A DNA stretch of 64,000 bases from Scortum barcoo (lineage: Eukaryota; Chordata; Actinopteri; Centrarchiformes; Terapontidae): contig CM041531.1 in NCBI GenBank assembly GCA_023238725.1, forward strand, positions 5,852,354 through 5,916,353, written 5' to 3'. Positions 33,510-45,730 of the stretch are shown here, piece after piece. The notes beneath the pieces were generated by a model. That model had not been told where the DNA came from. It saw only the letters and a program-made list of their open reading frames with translations, and made no database searches. Position 1 is the first letter of the stretch. Every line of letters begins with the position of its first letter. The position numbers and the translations under genes are program-made.

Positions 33510-34310
33510 CACAGTTTAAAAATAGGCTGCATCAACACCTGGTATGGCAGTCGCACCGCCCTGAACCGTAAGGCTCCACAGAGTGGTGGCAAAAACTGCT
33601 CAGCACATAACGGTGCAGGACGGTGCCACCAACCATAGAGGACCTCAGCACCCAGCGGTGTAGAAAGAAGGCCAACAGGATCATTAGACGCCAACCACCC
33701 CAGATGCAAACTGTTCAGCCTGCTGCCGTCTGGCAGACGGCTCCACAACATCCGGTCCCAACACCACCAGGCTCAGGGACAGCTCCATCCCTCAGGCTGT
33801 GGGACTTTTGAACTCTTGAGCTCACAAACCCATTACTGTCACTTCACACGTGTTATTAATGCTAATGTCAGTGCTATTACTTACTGGTTACTACCTATTT
33901 ACATCCCCATTTCCTGTTTACATTTCCATATATATGCAGATACACACACATTTAATCATCACATTTTATATTTAATGATGCAATGACTGTCTAATATCCT
34001 GTCAGTAATGTAACTGTAGTAATGAGTACAGTTTTCATTATATCTCTCCTGCTTCCCACAGTATTACATTTCTATTATAATCTTCTTTCTATTTTATTTT
34101 ATTGTTTTTATATTTTATACACATTAAATTCCTATATTTGTATATGGACAGTTGCATGACTTTTTATCTTGCGCCATAAATTCTCGTTTTCCTTTTTTTT
34201 TAACATGATTTTCTTTATGTGTATATATATATTTTTGTAGCATTGTGGGAGGAAGACAGTGATTTCAGAATATCACTGTCAACGACTGAATCTTGAATAA
34301 TAAGGTAAAA
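33510..34310 (+). mobile_element. Decayed non-LTR retrotransposon (Rex1-like LINE), 3' end
   Basis: Between about 33,528 and 33,820 the forward strand reads, across several frames, the C-terminal part of a fish LINE reverse transcriptase: INTWYGSRTALNRK, PTIEDLSTQRCRKKANRIIR, CKLFSLLPSGRRLHNIR and a final PQAV-like end. Frameshifts and a stop interrupt it. This block is typical of Rex1-type elements in teleosts (recalled family signature). The AT-rich tail to about 34,310 fits the element's 3' UTR. It is 5'-truncated and inactive. Confidence 0.75.
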
Positions 34311-37300
34311 GTGAGGACATGTACGTGCAAGGAGATGCATAGTGCAGACAGCGTTCTGCGTTCACATCTGCAAGAGTGTCTCTACAGCATTCAGTGAGCG
34401 GATTCATTGACAGATGAGCTGAATAACTGTTAGGAAGGCGTGCAGGAAACTAATTAACTGAGACGAGGTCATTATTTCACTTTGTGCTATACACCATTAA
34501 CCTCGTGGTAGAAAATCACTCGAAAACAAAGTTGTTTTCTGTTTGTATCAGCTTTTCTTCTTTTGTTATTAGACTTCTTCATCAATTCCCTGTACCACAC
34601 ATGAAAAACAGTCTTAGCTGTGAAACTGACCCTCCAGTGGATTTAAAAAAAAACAAAAAAAATTAACAGCATACATTTGCCATTCAGTGTGAGATGCAGA
34701 GAAGAAACAATTTTCCTGTTCATTATTGGGGAAATAGTTAGAGATTAATGGAGACTTATTGCAGTCAATATGATGCACACATGTATTAACGTGGGCTCTG
34801 TAGCACTTGACTTTATGGTTAAAGCGGACTGAAAGCCGTCATTTGTCACAGTGTGGTCAGGGACTGAGGGAGATAACATCCAATATCCAATTCCCTTAGG
34901 CCTTGGGCTTTACTGAGGTGTGTGTGTGTACGCGTGCGCCTTTTCTTAGCATTAGCGCCTGTGTATTATCCGGTACTGAGCAGCAACAACGGAGCAATCA
35001 AGAAAAATTGAGAAATCAATGACCTTGCCCTCATGAAAAAAGAAGGGGGGGGGGCAAACGCTTTCATCAGATTATAGAGGTGGATCAAGTGGAATTACAG
35101 CCGAGGCTCCAAACTTGCTGGTTTCTTAGGAGCCGTGGTTAGGACACAGCAGACCTTTGAACCAAAAGAGTCGATTGGTCATCATCATTATATCACACGC
35201 TAAGGCCCCATTCATACAGCATGAGCATTACAGGGTAATGTAATTTTCCACAGAATCTGGTTAGAATATTTTTTAAATAGTCAGTGTCTTTTTCAATAAA
35301 ACTAGACACACATATCTTAATGACCAAAATCTAATCAGACGTGCTGAGGTAATAACATGACTGCATCTTTTAAATAATTCGAACAGAGTAAGTTTGTATT
35401 TGTATCACTATTTTAAAAATCCCCATTGTCTATGTTCTCTTTTCAGCTTATTTGTTCTCTTTTTCTCAGATTTCATGGGGGCTTTAAAGGACGTGTAGGA
35501 AAGAAACACCAGTAAATCAATTCAGTTTCAAGGAGATTCCCTCGAGTGGTTGCGGCATGTGCTTTATGAAGTTTACAGCCTCTACCAGCTTAAGGAAAGC
35601 TGCCTGTAGCCTATAGTCTGCATACATTGGTGTCTCTAGTCACGTGAAGCGATTATGTTATTGATATTATCAGGTTCGGCTTTACATCGGACTTGTATGG
35701 TGGAGCGGAAACGTTCATATCTTTTCAAAAAGCTGATCACGGAGACCGCTGCTCTCCTTTGCTCTACATTACAGATGTCGGGCGACAACTCTGTACAGAT
35801 TATGAACTAAAAATGTCAGAGCAGGACCTAAAAGAGGCTTTGCGGTTGTGCCACAAAGCACCTGACTGGGCTGTGCAGTTACAGTCGGGCTTGAAGGAAA
35901 AGGTTTTGAAATGCACTGGCTTTCTTGCGGAGAGCTGGCTCTCACATCTGTGCAGTAACTGTGAGGCTGTCACCAGCAGCTGAGCACGACGACTGGAAAC
36001 TGGCATTATCTGGAAAACAGTTTGTCCAATCGACATCCGAAATGGAGGGAATTGGGTTCCAGAAATCGTGACTTAAAGATCACTCACTAGAAGAAGCCAC
36101 TATGCCCCATATCAGTCAGAAGTCATAAGCATCAAGTTTACGGTTTACTTTGAACAGACACGTTGCTCTGGTTTAAACACTTTTGTGAATGTAAATCGGA
36201 AAACCGTGATAGCAGTTGGTTTTAAATGTCAACACCATATTTTTTACTTTGTGTGTGTTTTACCTCAACCATACTTAAACAGTCTTGACACTTGCTGGGC
36301 GGCTGGTACATTTCACTCCGTAACTTCAGCTTGACAGCATTGAAATGAAAACTCAAATAACAGATTGCAAAATAATTAGTTCCTTGTGAAGAAGATATAC
36401 AGATGTTAACCATATGTTTTTAGTTATGTTAAGATAGCCAGTATGCCTATTAGGCAATTTCTTTTCACCTGAAATTCCCCAGTAGAGTTGATATTATGCT
36501 AATATTTGAATAGACTGCTGTATCCCTGAGGGGAAATTGTAGAAATCAACATTATGGGCTGTGAGTGCACTCTCTGAAATGTGCTAATTGCATTGTAATT
36601 TGTAACCTTGTCTTGGAGCATTATTTCTTGCCATCACAGACCGAATGTGTGAATGGAATCAAATATTTGTCTGCATCAGCACAGAAAGGCGTGTGGGCGG
36701 ACAGAGGACAACATCTGTCTGCTGTATTATGGGCACTTTGATTTGTGCCCGGTCCAGATGGGCTGTCATGCTTCATGGTTTCACACAGCAAACTCTACAG
36801 TAACAAATGACTCAGGCTGTGATCCAATGACGGGGACTTTCACTAGGACAAACAAAAGGCCAGATGAATGGGCATCTGTGGCTGCAGCAGCACTGCAGCA
36901 GTAGATTGTTCCTCCTGTCCTATGAAGCCCGCTGAAGGAAAAACTGAAAACATGAAACATGTAGTACTAAAGTACTAAAGTGCAGGCCGATTATTGATAG
37001 ACCATGAGCTGCCATAGTTATTTTCTGAACAATAATTATTATTTACAGTCAAACCATTTTTGTGGATGAAGTTTTAAATTTAAATCAGATCATCTGCTGT
37101 AAATATTCTGAACTTAAAAGAAAAAAAAAACTTTCCAAATATGAATCTGACCTGTTGGAGGGGCTATTAAGGATGATTTTTCTGGTATCTCAACCAAACT
37201 AAAAATAAATAAGACATGGCAAAATCACAGAAAGTGCAAATAGACATGAGAGTGCGAAATTGAGTCAGCTTATAGACTGGTTAAAGTGGTTAAAGTGAAC

Positions 37301-37369
37301 ACTCTTATGTCCCATAAAGTGCATTACATTACTTAATGCCGAAGCCCCGGCCCCCTGTTCTCTCCAGAC
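34311..37369. other. Noncoding DNA, no gene recognised
   Basis: AT-rich. An open stretch at 35,693-35,983 (96 codons) shows no family signature, and I treat it as chance. A G9 run lies near 35,046. Confidence 0.65.
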
Positions 37370-37690
37370 TTGCAGGTTCCTCACTGATTCTGGTTGTGGT
37401 CCATCTGTCTGAGGTTCACTGGCCTGGTGGGGACATGATCTGTGTCTGTGTTGTGGAGAGAAGGTCGAGTGGCCCAGAGCTCCATATGAGGAACATCTAG
37501 AGATGCACCTGGACTCACAGACTCATTTCCATTACCTGTGATACCTTCACACATGGACTAAACCAATGAACTCAGTATAGCTACAGTTTATTACGACCCA
37601 TGTTATAACTCCATATATGACTGATGTTGATGATGATGTTCTCTGTACATGTGGCATCTATTGCACATCTGTCCGTTTTAATAAATAAAT
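37370..37690 (+). repeat. Probable fish interspersed repeat fragment, class unknown
   Basis: The stretch resembles a repeat common in teleost genomes: GGGGACATGATCTGTGTCTG, then ACCTGGACTCACAGACTC, a following CAATGAACTCAG block and a terminal TCTATTGCACATCTGTCCGT. The match is from memory and partial. Similar copies elsewhere in the genome would confirm it. Confidence 0.4.
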
Positions 37691-40600
37691 CTGAATTTTG
37701 ATTGGGGTGGATGGTAGATGTACAGATTGCAGGACTTTCATGTTCACTAAACCCCCCAGAGACAGGGGTTTGCATCTGTCTGTGGTGATTTTGCTTAAAT
37801 ATTAATACATCTTGTCTTGTGCTGTAGACAGTGGACTTTTTTTCAGTATTAAAGTGAGACCACAAGCTTTCCTTAACAGTCACCTAGTACAATGGGAACC
37901 CTAGCATTTGATAAAAACATTTGTATTTGTTGTGAGCGGGTGTGTATTGCAGTGGATATTTAGCAGGGAAACTAATGAAATGCATTGTCAGAGAACACTT
38001 TGCTGATGCAGTCAGTGTCAGTGTCAGTGCTTTTGAGACTTGCCAGAAAGGTTGACAACATTTTCTCATTATGTCAATTAAAAAAAACAAACAAACAAAC
38101 AAAAAAAACCTGCAAGGTTCCCTGCAAAAAATGCTTTTTCTTTTGCAAATTAGTTTTGCATATAAATGTCAGTTCCAGGAGACAAGGTTGCACCAACAAT
38201 GGGGAAACATTGGAGGTAAATGTTAGAAGCATCAGAGCAGAGAGAGCTCAATGCAAAGCAACAATTTCAGACATTTCTGGTTGCGTATTGTTGATGGTGC
38301 ATCTCTCTTCTGTTGGTGTATCAGTTAATCTCCACAGCACATGAGGAAAAATAATGAACTTGCTTTTTAGGCATGCTTTCTACTTGCTGTGTGCGCTGGG
38401 TGAGGCATTCTGGTTCAGCATTTTTAGAGACATGGCTCACATGCTACGGTGTGGCCTCCAGTTTTTTGGCCTTCATTACAACAGCTCTCTCTGTGTTGAA
38501 TTCCTGTGGCAGTGGTTATGGAGTGGGTTATTGCTGTAGCCTACAAGCCCACCACCAGTAGCCCCAGCTTGATGTTAGCAGCAGTAGGCCTGGAGGAACA
38601 GGATGGAGATGCTCAGACTCCTCGGTCCTCAGACTGATGCACATCTTCAGGCAAGGGAGAGCATCCAATACACTTGAATACTATAATTATACAAGCTGCA
38701 GTGATGTAAGATAGAAAGCAATTTCATCAGTGTCATATTGTGGACAAAATTAAGCATGTTGCCATCTAAAACTAATTTACTCATGAGTGCAGGCTGCCCC
38801 GTCATCACACAAGATCCCAGCGTTTCCTCCATGTTCACTAGATTATTCTGTCAGATGAAATAATTAATTAACTTTATGATCAACATGATCTGGTATTATG
38901 TGCATCTGAACTTTTTATTACATATAATACATTATAACACTAATATCAATGCGGATGATCCTCTGAATTCCAATGTAGGAATTTATTATTTTATTCATGA
39001 GATCTGCTGATACATTATCAGGCTTTGGATGGAGACATGTGAATCCATTTGCTGCTTTTTTTCTCTGCTGGAGGTTGATCAGTGCCGTTGCGCATGTGGG
39101 CCATTGTCGCGGTTCAAACTGCCTGTCGTGGCTTTGCTTCAGCGGAGATCTTCATTTCCTTTTTCGCTTGTGTCGCTTGTTTCTGATGCTTGTCTCCTGT
39201 TTGATGACTTTTCGCTTCCTGGCTCTGGAATATTCATCACTTTTCTCATTTGTTCGCCTCTTTTTGTTTCCTCCTTTGACTTTTGGACCTCACTGAGGAG
39301 CAGTTCTCTGCTCGGATATAATGGCCTCTTAAAGAATTCATCCATACATAATCATGGAACGAAACACACCACACCATTTTTCCTACAGTTGTACAGGATG
39401 ATGATGATGATGATGATGATATATTATACGTTACTTGGTGTAAACTTTTTGTGTTTAACAGACAGAAGAACTGATAATATGGAAAATATTTGAAATCCAG
39501 TTGGTTGTCTCTGTGGGGTTACAGGTACATCTATGGTTAGCACAAGTAAAAGTACCTAAAGTACCTAAAAAGAGGTACTGTCTGTATGCCATATGGGCAT
39601 TTTATTTAATAAAATTACTTAATTAGAAACAATTGATGATATTGATAAGCCTTTTACCACGTTTCATCAATTAAGCTCATTTGTGTCCAACAGCAGCTTT
39701 TCTTTCCCCTCCAGTTTTTTAAAAATTTAAATGCCGAGCTTTAAACGAGTTTGTTTAATTGAAAAACGTTGGATTTTCCAAACAGGTCCATCTGCTTCAT
39801 CTGTGGTTGTCATCTGTTAACTGAACCCATTTAGGCAGATTTTTTTTCTCATTTGTCCACAAATTAATTAACCAAACCTTATGATGATTGGAAAAATCTC
39901 CTTGTGCAATGATAACCTTTTTTTTCCAAACAGTGGCTTTCTCTGAGTGAGTAATCTGGTGTTTAAAGAATATGCTGATATTTGGGGAAATAAGCTTGTG
40001 TGGTTTCCTACAGAGAGTCAAATGAGAAAATCAATCTATTGTATCGCTGCCCTGAGAGGTCCAACATGTGTTTAACACAGCTTGCACAACCACAGCGAGA
40101 GGGAGGAAATGGCTAGGTGACTCTCACGGGACCCTTCAAGGTGACGGTCACGTGGCAGATGGAGGCTGAAGGTGTCGGCGGGACACTGCGGTGATGTTCT
40201 GGCTGGCTGGGCCACACGCGCCGTAAACCTTTACTGTTTTAAAGACCATGGTTAAACACTCCCTGTGGAGTTGTGGACAAGAGAGATGCTTTTCTATCAG
40301 TGGGTCCTTGTTCTGTTTATCTCATGTGCACGCCTGAGGACGCACGTGTGATGCAATAGACATTACTGCCAATGATCCGACTACTCCACTCATCAACAGG
40401 TGGTGGCAACATGCAAAGACATGAAGCAATGCACCAGCAAGCCAGTAAACAATACTGGATTAGAAATAGTACAAAGACAGGAATATGCTCACCACATTTC
40501 TCAAGGATACACACAGTTAGTTAGCAGATATCCTTGCAAAGCCCAGTGCTAGAGCAGCTGAATCCCCCAGGAATGGTGCTGGGCTGTAAGATCATTTAAA

Positions 40601-43600
40601 TGTAGCGCCACACTTTTTCTGAGCACGAGAACACTTCAAAATGACTCGTCTAAAAAATGATGTATCATTGCAGAATTTTGTCGTTCATGTGTGTGGGGAG
40701 TGAATGGGAAGTACTGTAATGTGCACACCCAATGTAGGACACAGAAACATCTCTGAGGCCCTGTAATGAACTTTTATGGGAATTAATAGGTGCTATCATA
40801 TCCTTGATCCTTGATCTCTCTCTACAGAGAAGAGATAATATTACAGAACTGATAGTGATTTTCTCATGCAATACCCAGTAAGACATGCTTATTTGTGAAA
40901 TGTCAGAATGCTGTTTTATGGTTTTACTCTTGCTTTCTCTGTCTCTTTCCTCTAAATTATTTCAGATAATCTAATTCGTTGTGCAGTGATTTTAACAGAA
41001 AACAAATGAGGAAAAACAAGATATCAGTCTCCTATTATGTTGTGGTTTTCTTCTTTTCAGTCATCAATGAAAGTCACAGAAAGAGAGAGAGAGAATTTTT
41101 GGTCAGCTACCTTTCTCCACTCAAACAGTGACAGATGTTAGTATTACTAATGCCGGCTTCATCCTCGCCGCTATCTTTTTTTTGGTTTTTTTTTGTCTCA
41201 TTTTCTTTGCTCTCATTTACAGAGGTGTAAATCAACCCCCAATCCCCAACACCTCAAACCAACCAAATTGAGCTCTCGATGCTGTCTGGGCCCCAGAGCA
41301 GTGAACACAAATGTCAGCTAGATTACCAGTCTAATTGGCACGGCATTAGCACTCATTTCCAAAGCTGAGAGTCGGGCTGAGAGCTGAGATGCAGCCGTGA
41401 GGTCAGTAATTCACAGACGACATCTAAACCAAGTGGTGCGGTGAGGCGGAGGAAACTCCCTTTCTCTTCTCAGGCTCTTATTCTCTACACACAGATGCAC
41501 ACTGCATGCAACACATGCATGCATAAACAATGACACACGAGATACAAGATTCACGTTCGACTGCGCCCACACCCCCGTTGGTAAGGCCTGCTCTGCATTC
41601 TTGGTCCGTTGAAATTCCATGAAATAAGAATGCAAATGCAAAAATCTGTCGTGTGGAACGTGAGAGAGGAAAGGAAATATGATGACTTGGACTACGCATT
41701 CAAAGTTATAGTTGATTTACCTGAAAGAAAATTGAGAAACACACAGTATTTAAATTAAAGCTGTGGGCAGCAACATTTTTCATTTTGGGACATTTTGTTC
41801 CCAATCCTGCTCATATTTTTTTTATTTTACATACATAAAATATTTGTATATATTAATAATTCCTTAAAGTGAAATGGGTGCTTGCAGTGATAAACCCACA
41901 GAGAACTATCATCAACTCTGCAGCTCTGTTGAGCTTTTTAGCCTCTTTTAGCTATTTTGTTTTTACTGCAAATTTCTGATGCAGTTCATTATCAAGGTGC
42001 TCATCATCCTAATTTCCAGCAGTGAATAGCCAAAGTTTTCAGCAAACAAGCTCTGAAACTCAGTGTATGCTACCTGCCCAGCACCAAATGGCAGAGGGAT
42101 AAGTTTAGTGACTAGCTTGTGCAGAAAGTGAAGCATTTAGCTGCTGAGAGCCAGACATTCTTCTCAGGAGGTGATGGAGATCAAACAGGAGTTAAAAGAG
42201 AGTGATTGTTAGACTTGTGTTTATCAGGGGTCCAGAGGCAGGTCGCTGAATCTTTCTGAAGTGTTGCTCCGTGTTTGCTGGATGTCAGTGAGTGAGTCCT
42301 AACATCTTTATAAGGTGATATCATGTGTAAACAGTGTGTCAAGCCAAAATATCAACCACTGCATTTACACTGCTGTCACCCAGTTAATTTGTCTAATGTA
42401 GGTTTTATTCTTTTTTCCCCCCCAATACCCAATACCCACAACAGTTACATGGAAGCAGTCATTGGCAATGAAATTCTTAACTCCTCCCTCGAACAATGCT
42501 AAAAAAATATATGTATTTCTATTTAAAATGTATCTTTGAAGTAATATACATGAATGTGGCGTGTTACATCCATTAACAGATGCTTTGTACAAAGCAACTT
42601 ATGCATGGGGGACCAGTGTGGCATTCTGTGTCTTGTTTAAAAAAAAACCTTTTCCATGTGTGCAGGACTGAATCACCAACATTGCAATTAACAGACATCT
42701 TGTTCTGCCGCATGAGCAACAGCTCTGAGTTTTATCTTTGTACAAAACCTGCAATGCTCGTCTGTGCTTCAGAGCGTGTCTGCTCATTTTACAAAATATG
42801 AGACTGTATTTACTGCTGAAACAATCCACTCTGTCTGCCAGTGATGGCTATTGGGAGTCAGCAAACGTTAAGTCCCACTGGTCTCTTTATTTGAGTGTAA
42901 TTGAAAGGCGAGAGTTGTCAAGGAAATCCCTTATTAATGCTTTACAGTTTGCAAGAAAACAATCTGACAGGGCTAATATGAGGAAACACACTAATCCTGA
43001 GATATTGCCTGTGCAAGACCATGAAGTAGATACCAAACCACAAGCTTTACTTCAATGTTTCCTACAGAAGAAGGAAGAGCAGCTGCACACATTTGTACAT
43101 TATACTTCAATAAGATATTTGTTAATTAAACTATGACCACAAACATTAGTTAGAAATTAGAAATTTAGTTTTAGCTCAAATCAATTCATTTAAAGTGTTC
43201 TCACAGTGAAAACAGTGAACAATTATTTGTACAGATTACATGAAAAACTACCTATATTTAGATATTGCTTTTATGTGTATTTGAAGATCGATTGCAGAAT
43301 TTGAGTGCTAAATGGCTGCAACAGAAGTGGACATTAGCTGTGGCTAGAAGTTTTTGTTCTTTATGGTGGCATTTTAGTTTCCTAATTAAGGAAAAAGCAA
43401 CTTGACAAGACAGGTATTGTATTGTTAACAAGAACAATGACAAAATGTCAGCACCAAGACTTAACACGTTTTCTTTTGCATCTTAACTATCATTTCAAAG
43501 TTTGAAGCAAAGCTTTCTCACTTTTCACTGGACTACTGTTGAAGTGAGAGTGCCATAATCGCAAATATGTACTGTTAATGTATAATTAATTAATTGAAGG

Positions 43601-44939
43601 GAAAATATGAACAAATAAGTCAGATACAGATAACAAATACAGATGCATTCAAACAAGGCAAAGCGCTCACTGAGTGCTTCCATATTAAAGTAAAATGAAT
43701 GATATGACCCTCAAATTCACCCAATCTCTACTCATTTGAACATCTATGGGGAAAAATTGGGAAAGCTTATTTGAAAGAGCAGTAGAGAAGCCTCAAAAAA
43801 CTTTCAATTACTTTCTGATGGTACTGATAATATTGAACTGTGAGCCCATTACTGTGTATTCTTCAGAATCAATTACAGAATTTGTTGTGTATTATAAAGT
43901 CGGTTTCTATTCTTGCATGTTACACTCGTGTAATAGTGTAGTATTGCTGTCACAGTATAGAAACAGATAAGTTGTTTTGTTTAGTTCCTCCTCTTCATCC
44001 ATAACCTAACATTTACAAATGCTAAATCATTTTCTGTATACTTGAGATGATGTTGGTGATTACAGACTGCTGCAGGGAAAATTAGGTGATTCTGGAGCAC
44101 TTTGTACTGTCCGTTAACGGCCACTTGTGTTGTGTATCTGTGCTCTCTTTGTGGAGAAGAGATCAGAGGTTCTGACCTTTGTATTACCAGAATCATTAGG
44201 CTGCTCTCAGCACGGCAGAGCTGTTCCCCCTCCGGTGCCTCACTCATCTGATTGCACTTAATTATAGGTTTGGTGTGATCACCAGCGATGTGAAATCGCA
44301 GGTCTTATTTTAGCCTTATTTTTGGAGCTACTAAATATATAGATCTGTATTTTATCAACAGCTCAGAGTCAGATGTGCTGTTTTTAGAGGTTAAACAAGA
44401 CTGAGGGAGCTTTCTTATACCCAGCACATGGCAACTGTCACTGCTATTTTCTGACTAACACAGACCACATTGTGTAAGTAGTAAATGTACTTGCATACAC
44501 TACTTGCGTTTAAAATGAAGTGTGGTCAGGTCTTGAGTCAGCAGACAGCAATTGAGCCACTGACCAACAAAAACCTGGTCTAAAGCCAATGCTTCACTAC
44601 AGAGAGCTTCGGTGGATTTCTGCTGCATCTGCTCGCATGCTTTCACTTCATCCACGAGCAGATCGGCTTTCTTTATGTTCACCTCTGCAACTTGCTAAAT
44701 CCACGATATAAATAGCAATGCGCCAGGTGCACACTGCCTTTTAAAAGGAAAGGGAGATGACACTCTGTTTTACGTCATGGTACGAACCTGTGGTTAGAAA
44801 CTAAATACAACCCCTTTGTCTTACTTTGCACCCAGATCATGTGCCATTTAACCAGCAAAAATTGAGTTGGACATGCCATAAATACACCTGCGATGAGACT
44901 GATGGAAAAGTGATTGGTTTTTATTTGGTCATAAGCAAC
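37691..44939. other. Noncoding DNA, no gene recognised
   Basis: Contains a (GAT)n run at about 39,399-39,420, a GC-richer patch at about 40,080-40,230 and many short homopolymers. Open frames up to 154 codons (39,029-39,493) lack any recognisable domain and have no splice context. Confidence 0.65.
39399..39420. repeat. (GAT)n trinucleotide repeat
   Basis: Seven GAT units. Confidence 0.9.
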
Positions 44940-45310
44940 AATTTAAAAATTTAATGTGATGGTGCCACTAGATGAAAAAGTCACCAAAGTTATTACACTT
45001 CATCATCTCACAACCATAAGTGTCTTAACAACATTTTGAGGCAATCCATCCAGCCAATGTTATTATGATATTTCACGTGATAAGTGACAACTTTGATCTG
45101 CTAGATGAAAAGTCAGGGACCATTAAGATTTGTTTTCTGATTCCTATAAATATCTGAATCAGTTCATCTTATCGCGTCGAGACATTTCACTAAAAAACTA
45201 ATGTCAGCTTTATGGTGGTTCTATGGACAATCAGGAACATGAATGTCTAAACAAACAAACCAAAAAGAAAGTTATAGCAATCTGTGATAATTTTTCAAGT
45301 TGTTTCAGTG
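44940..45310 (+). repeat. Modular fish interspersed repeat, decayed
   Basis: Recurrent modules are visible: GATGAAAAAGTCACCAAAG and GATGAAAAGTCAGGGACCA, plus GAGGCAATCCATCCAGCCAA, TGATATTTCACG against GACATTTCACTAAAAA, and ACATGAATGTCTAAAC. These match the well-known teleost repeat built of tandem modules of this kind (family name not recalled). Confidence 0.6.
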
Positions 45311-45599
45311 CATTTAAATCCCACAGGTCCACTTTGGTTGAAGCAGTCCTTGAAGCATCCAGTTAAGTTACAGGTGGGAACCATGAAGAACATTACGTAC
45401 TGAGAACCAGTTGGAAAAAATTATACCCAAGATAATTTCATTCATGTACAAAAACTATGCGGTGAACAACAAAAAATGAACTGCAATGTACAAAGTGTGT
45501 AGGTTGAAAAAAACACAACAACTTCCAGCTTTGTTAGAACTTTTGAAGTTGCATAAAAAATGAGAAGTCAAAATGGCATTATATTATATATTATATATT

Positions 45600-45730
45600 G
45601 AAGAGCTTGTTTAGGACTCTAAACTCAAAGTTTAGGACTTAAGACCTGTCGGTCTTGACTTGGCACTGAAGTGCAAAGACTTGAGACTTGTGACTTACAA
45701 AAGAATGGTCTTGGTCCCACTCCTGGTTGA
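45600..45730 (+). repeat. Fish ACTTG-rich interspersed repeat fragment
   Basis: Contains GTGCAAAGACTTGAGACTTG, then TGACTTACAAAAGAATGGTC and TTGGTCCCACTCCTGG. This corresponds to the end of a common teleost non-autonomous repeat rich in GACTTG words. Class not certain, possibly a hAT-type DNA transposon derivative. Confidence 0.5.

Noticed and set aside
35693..35983. 96-codon open frame, + strand
   Set aside because: No homology signal or flanking splice sites; treated as chance.
39029..39493. 154-codon open frame, + strand
   Set aside because: Low-complexity hydrophobic runs, ends in a GAT repeat, no family match.
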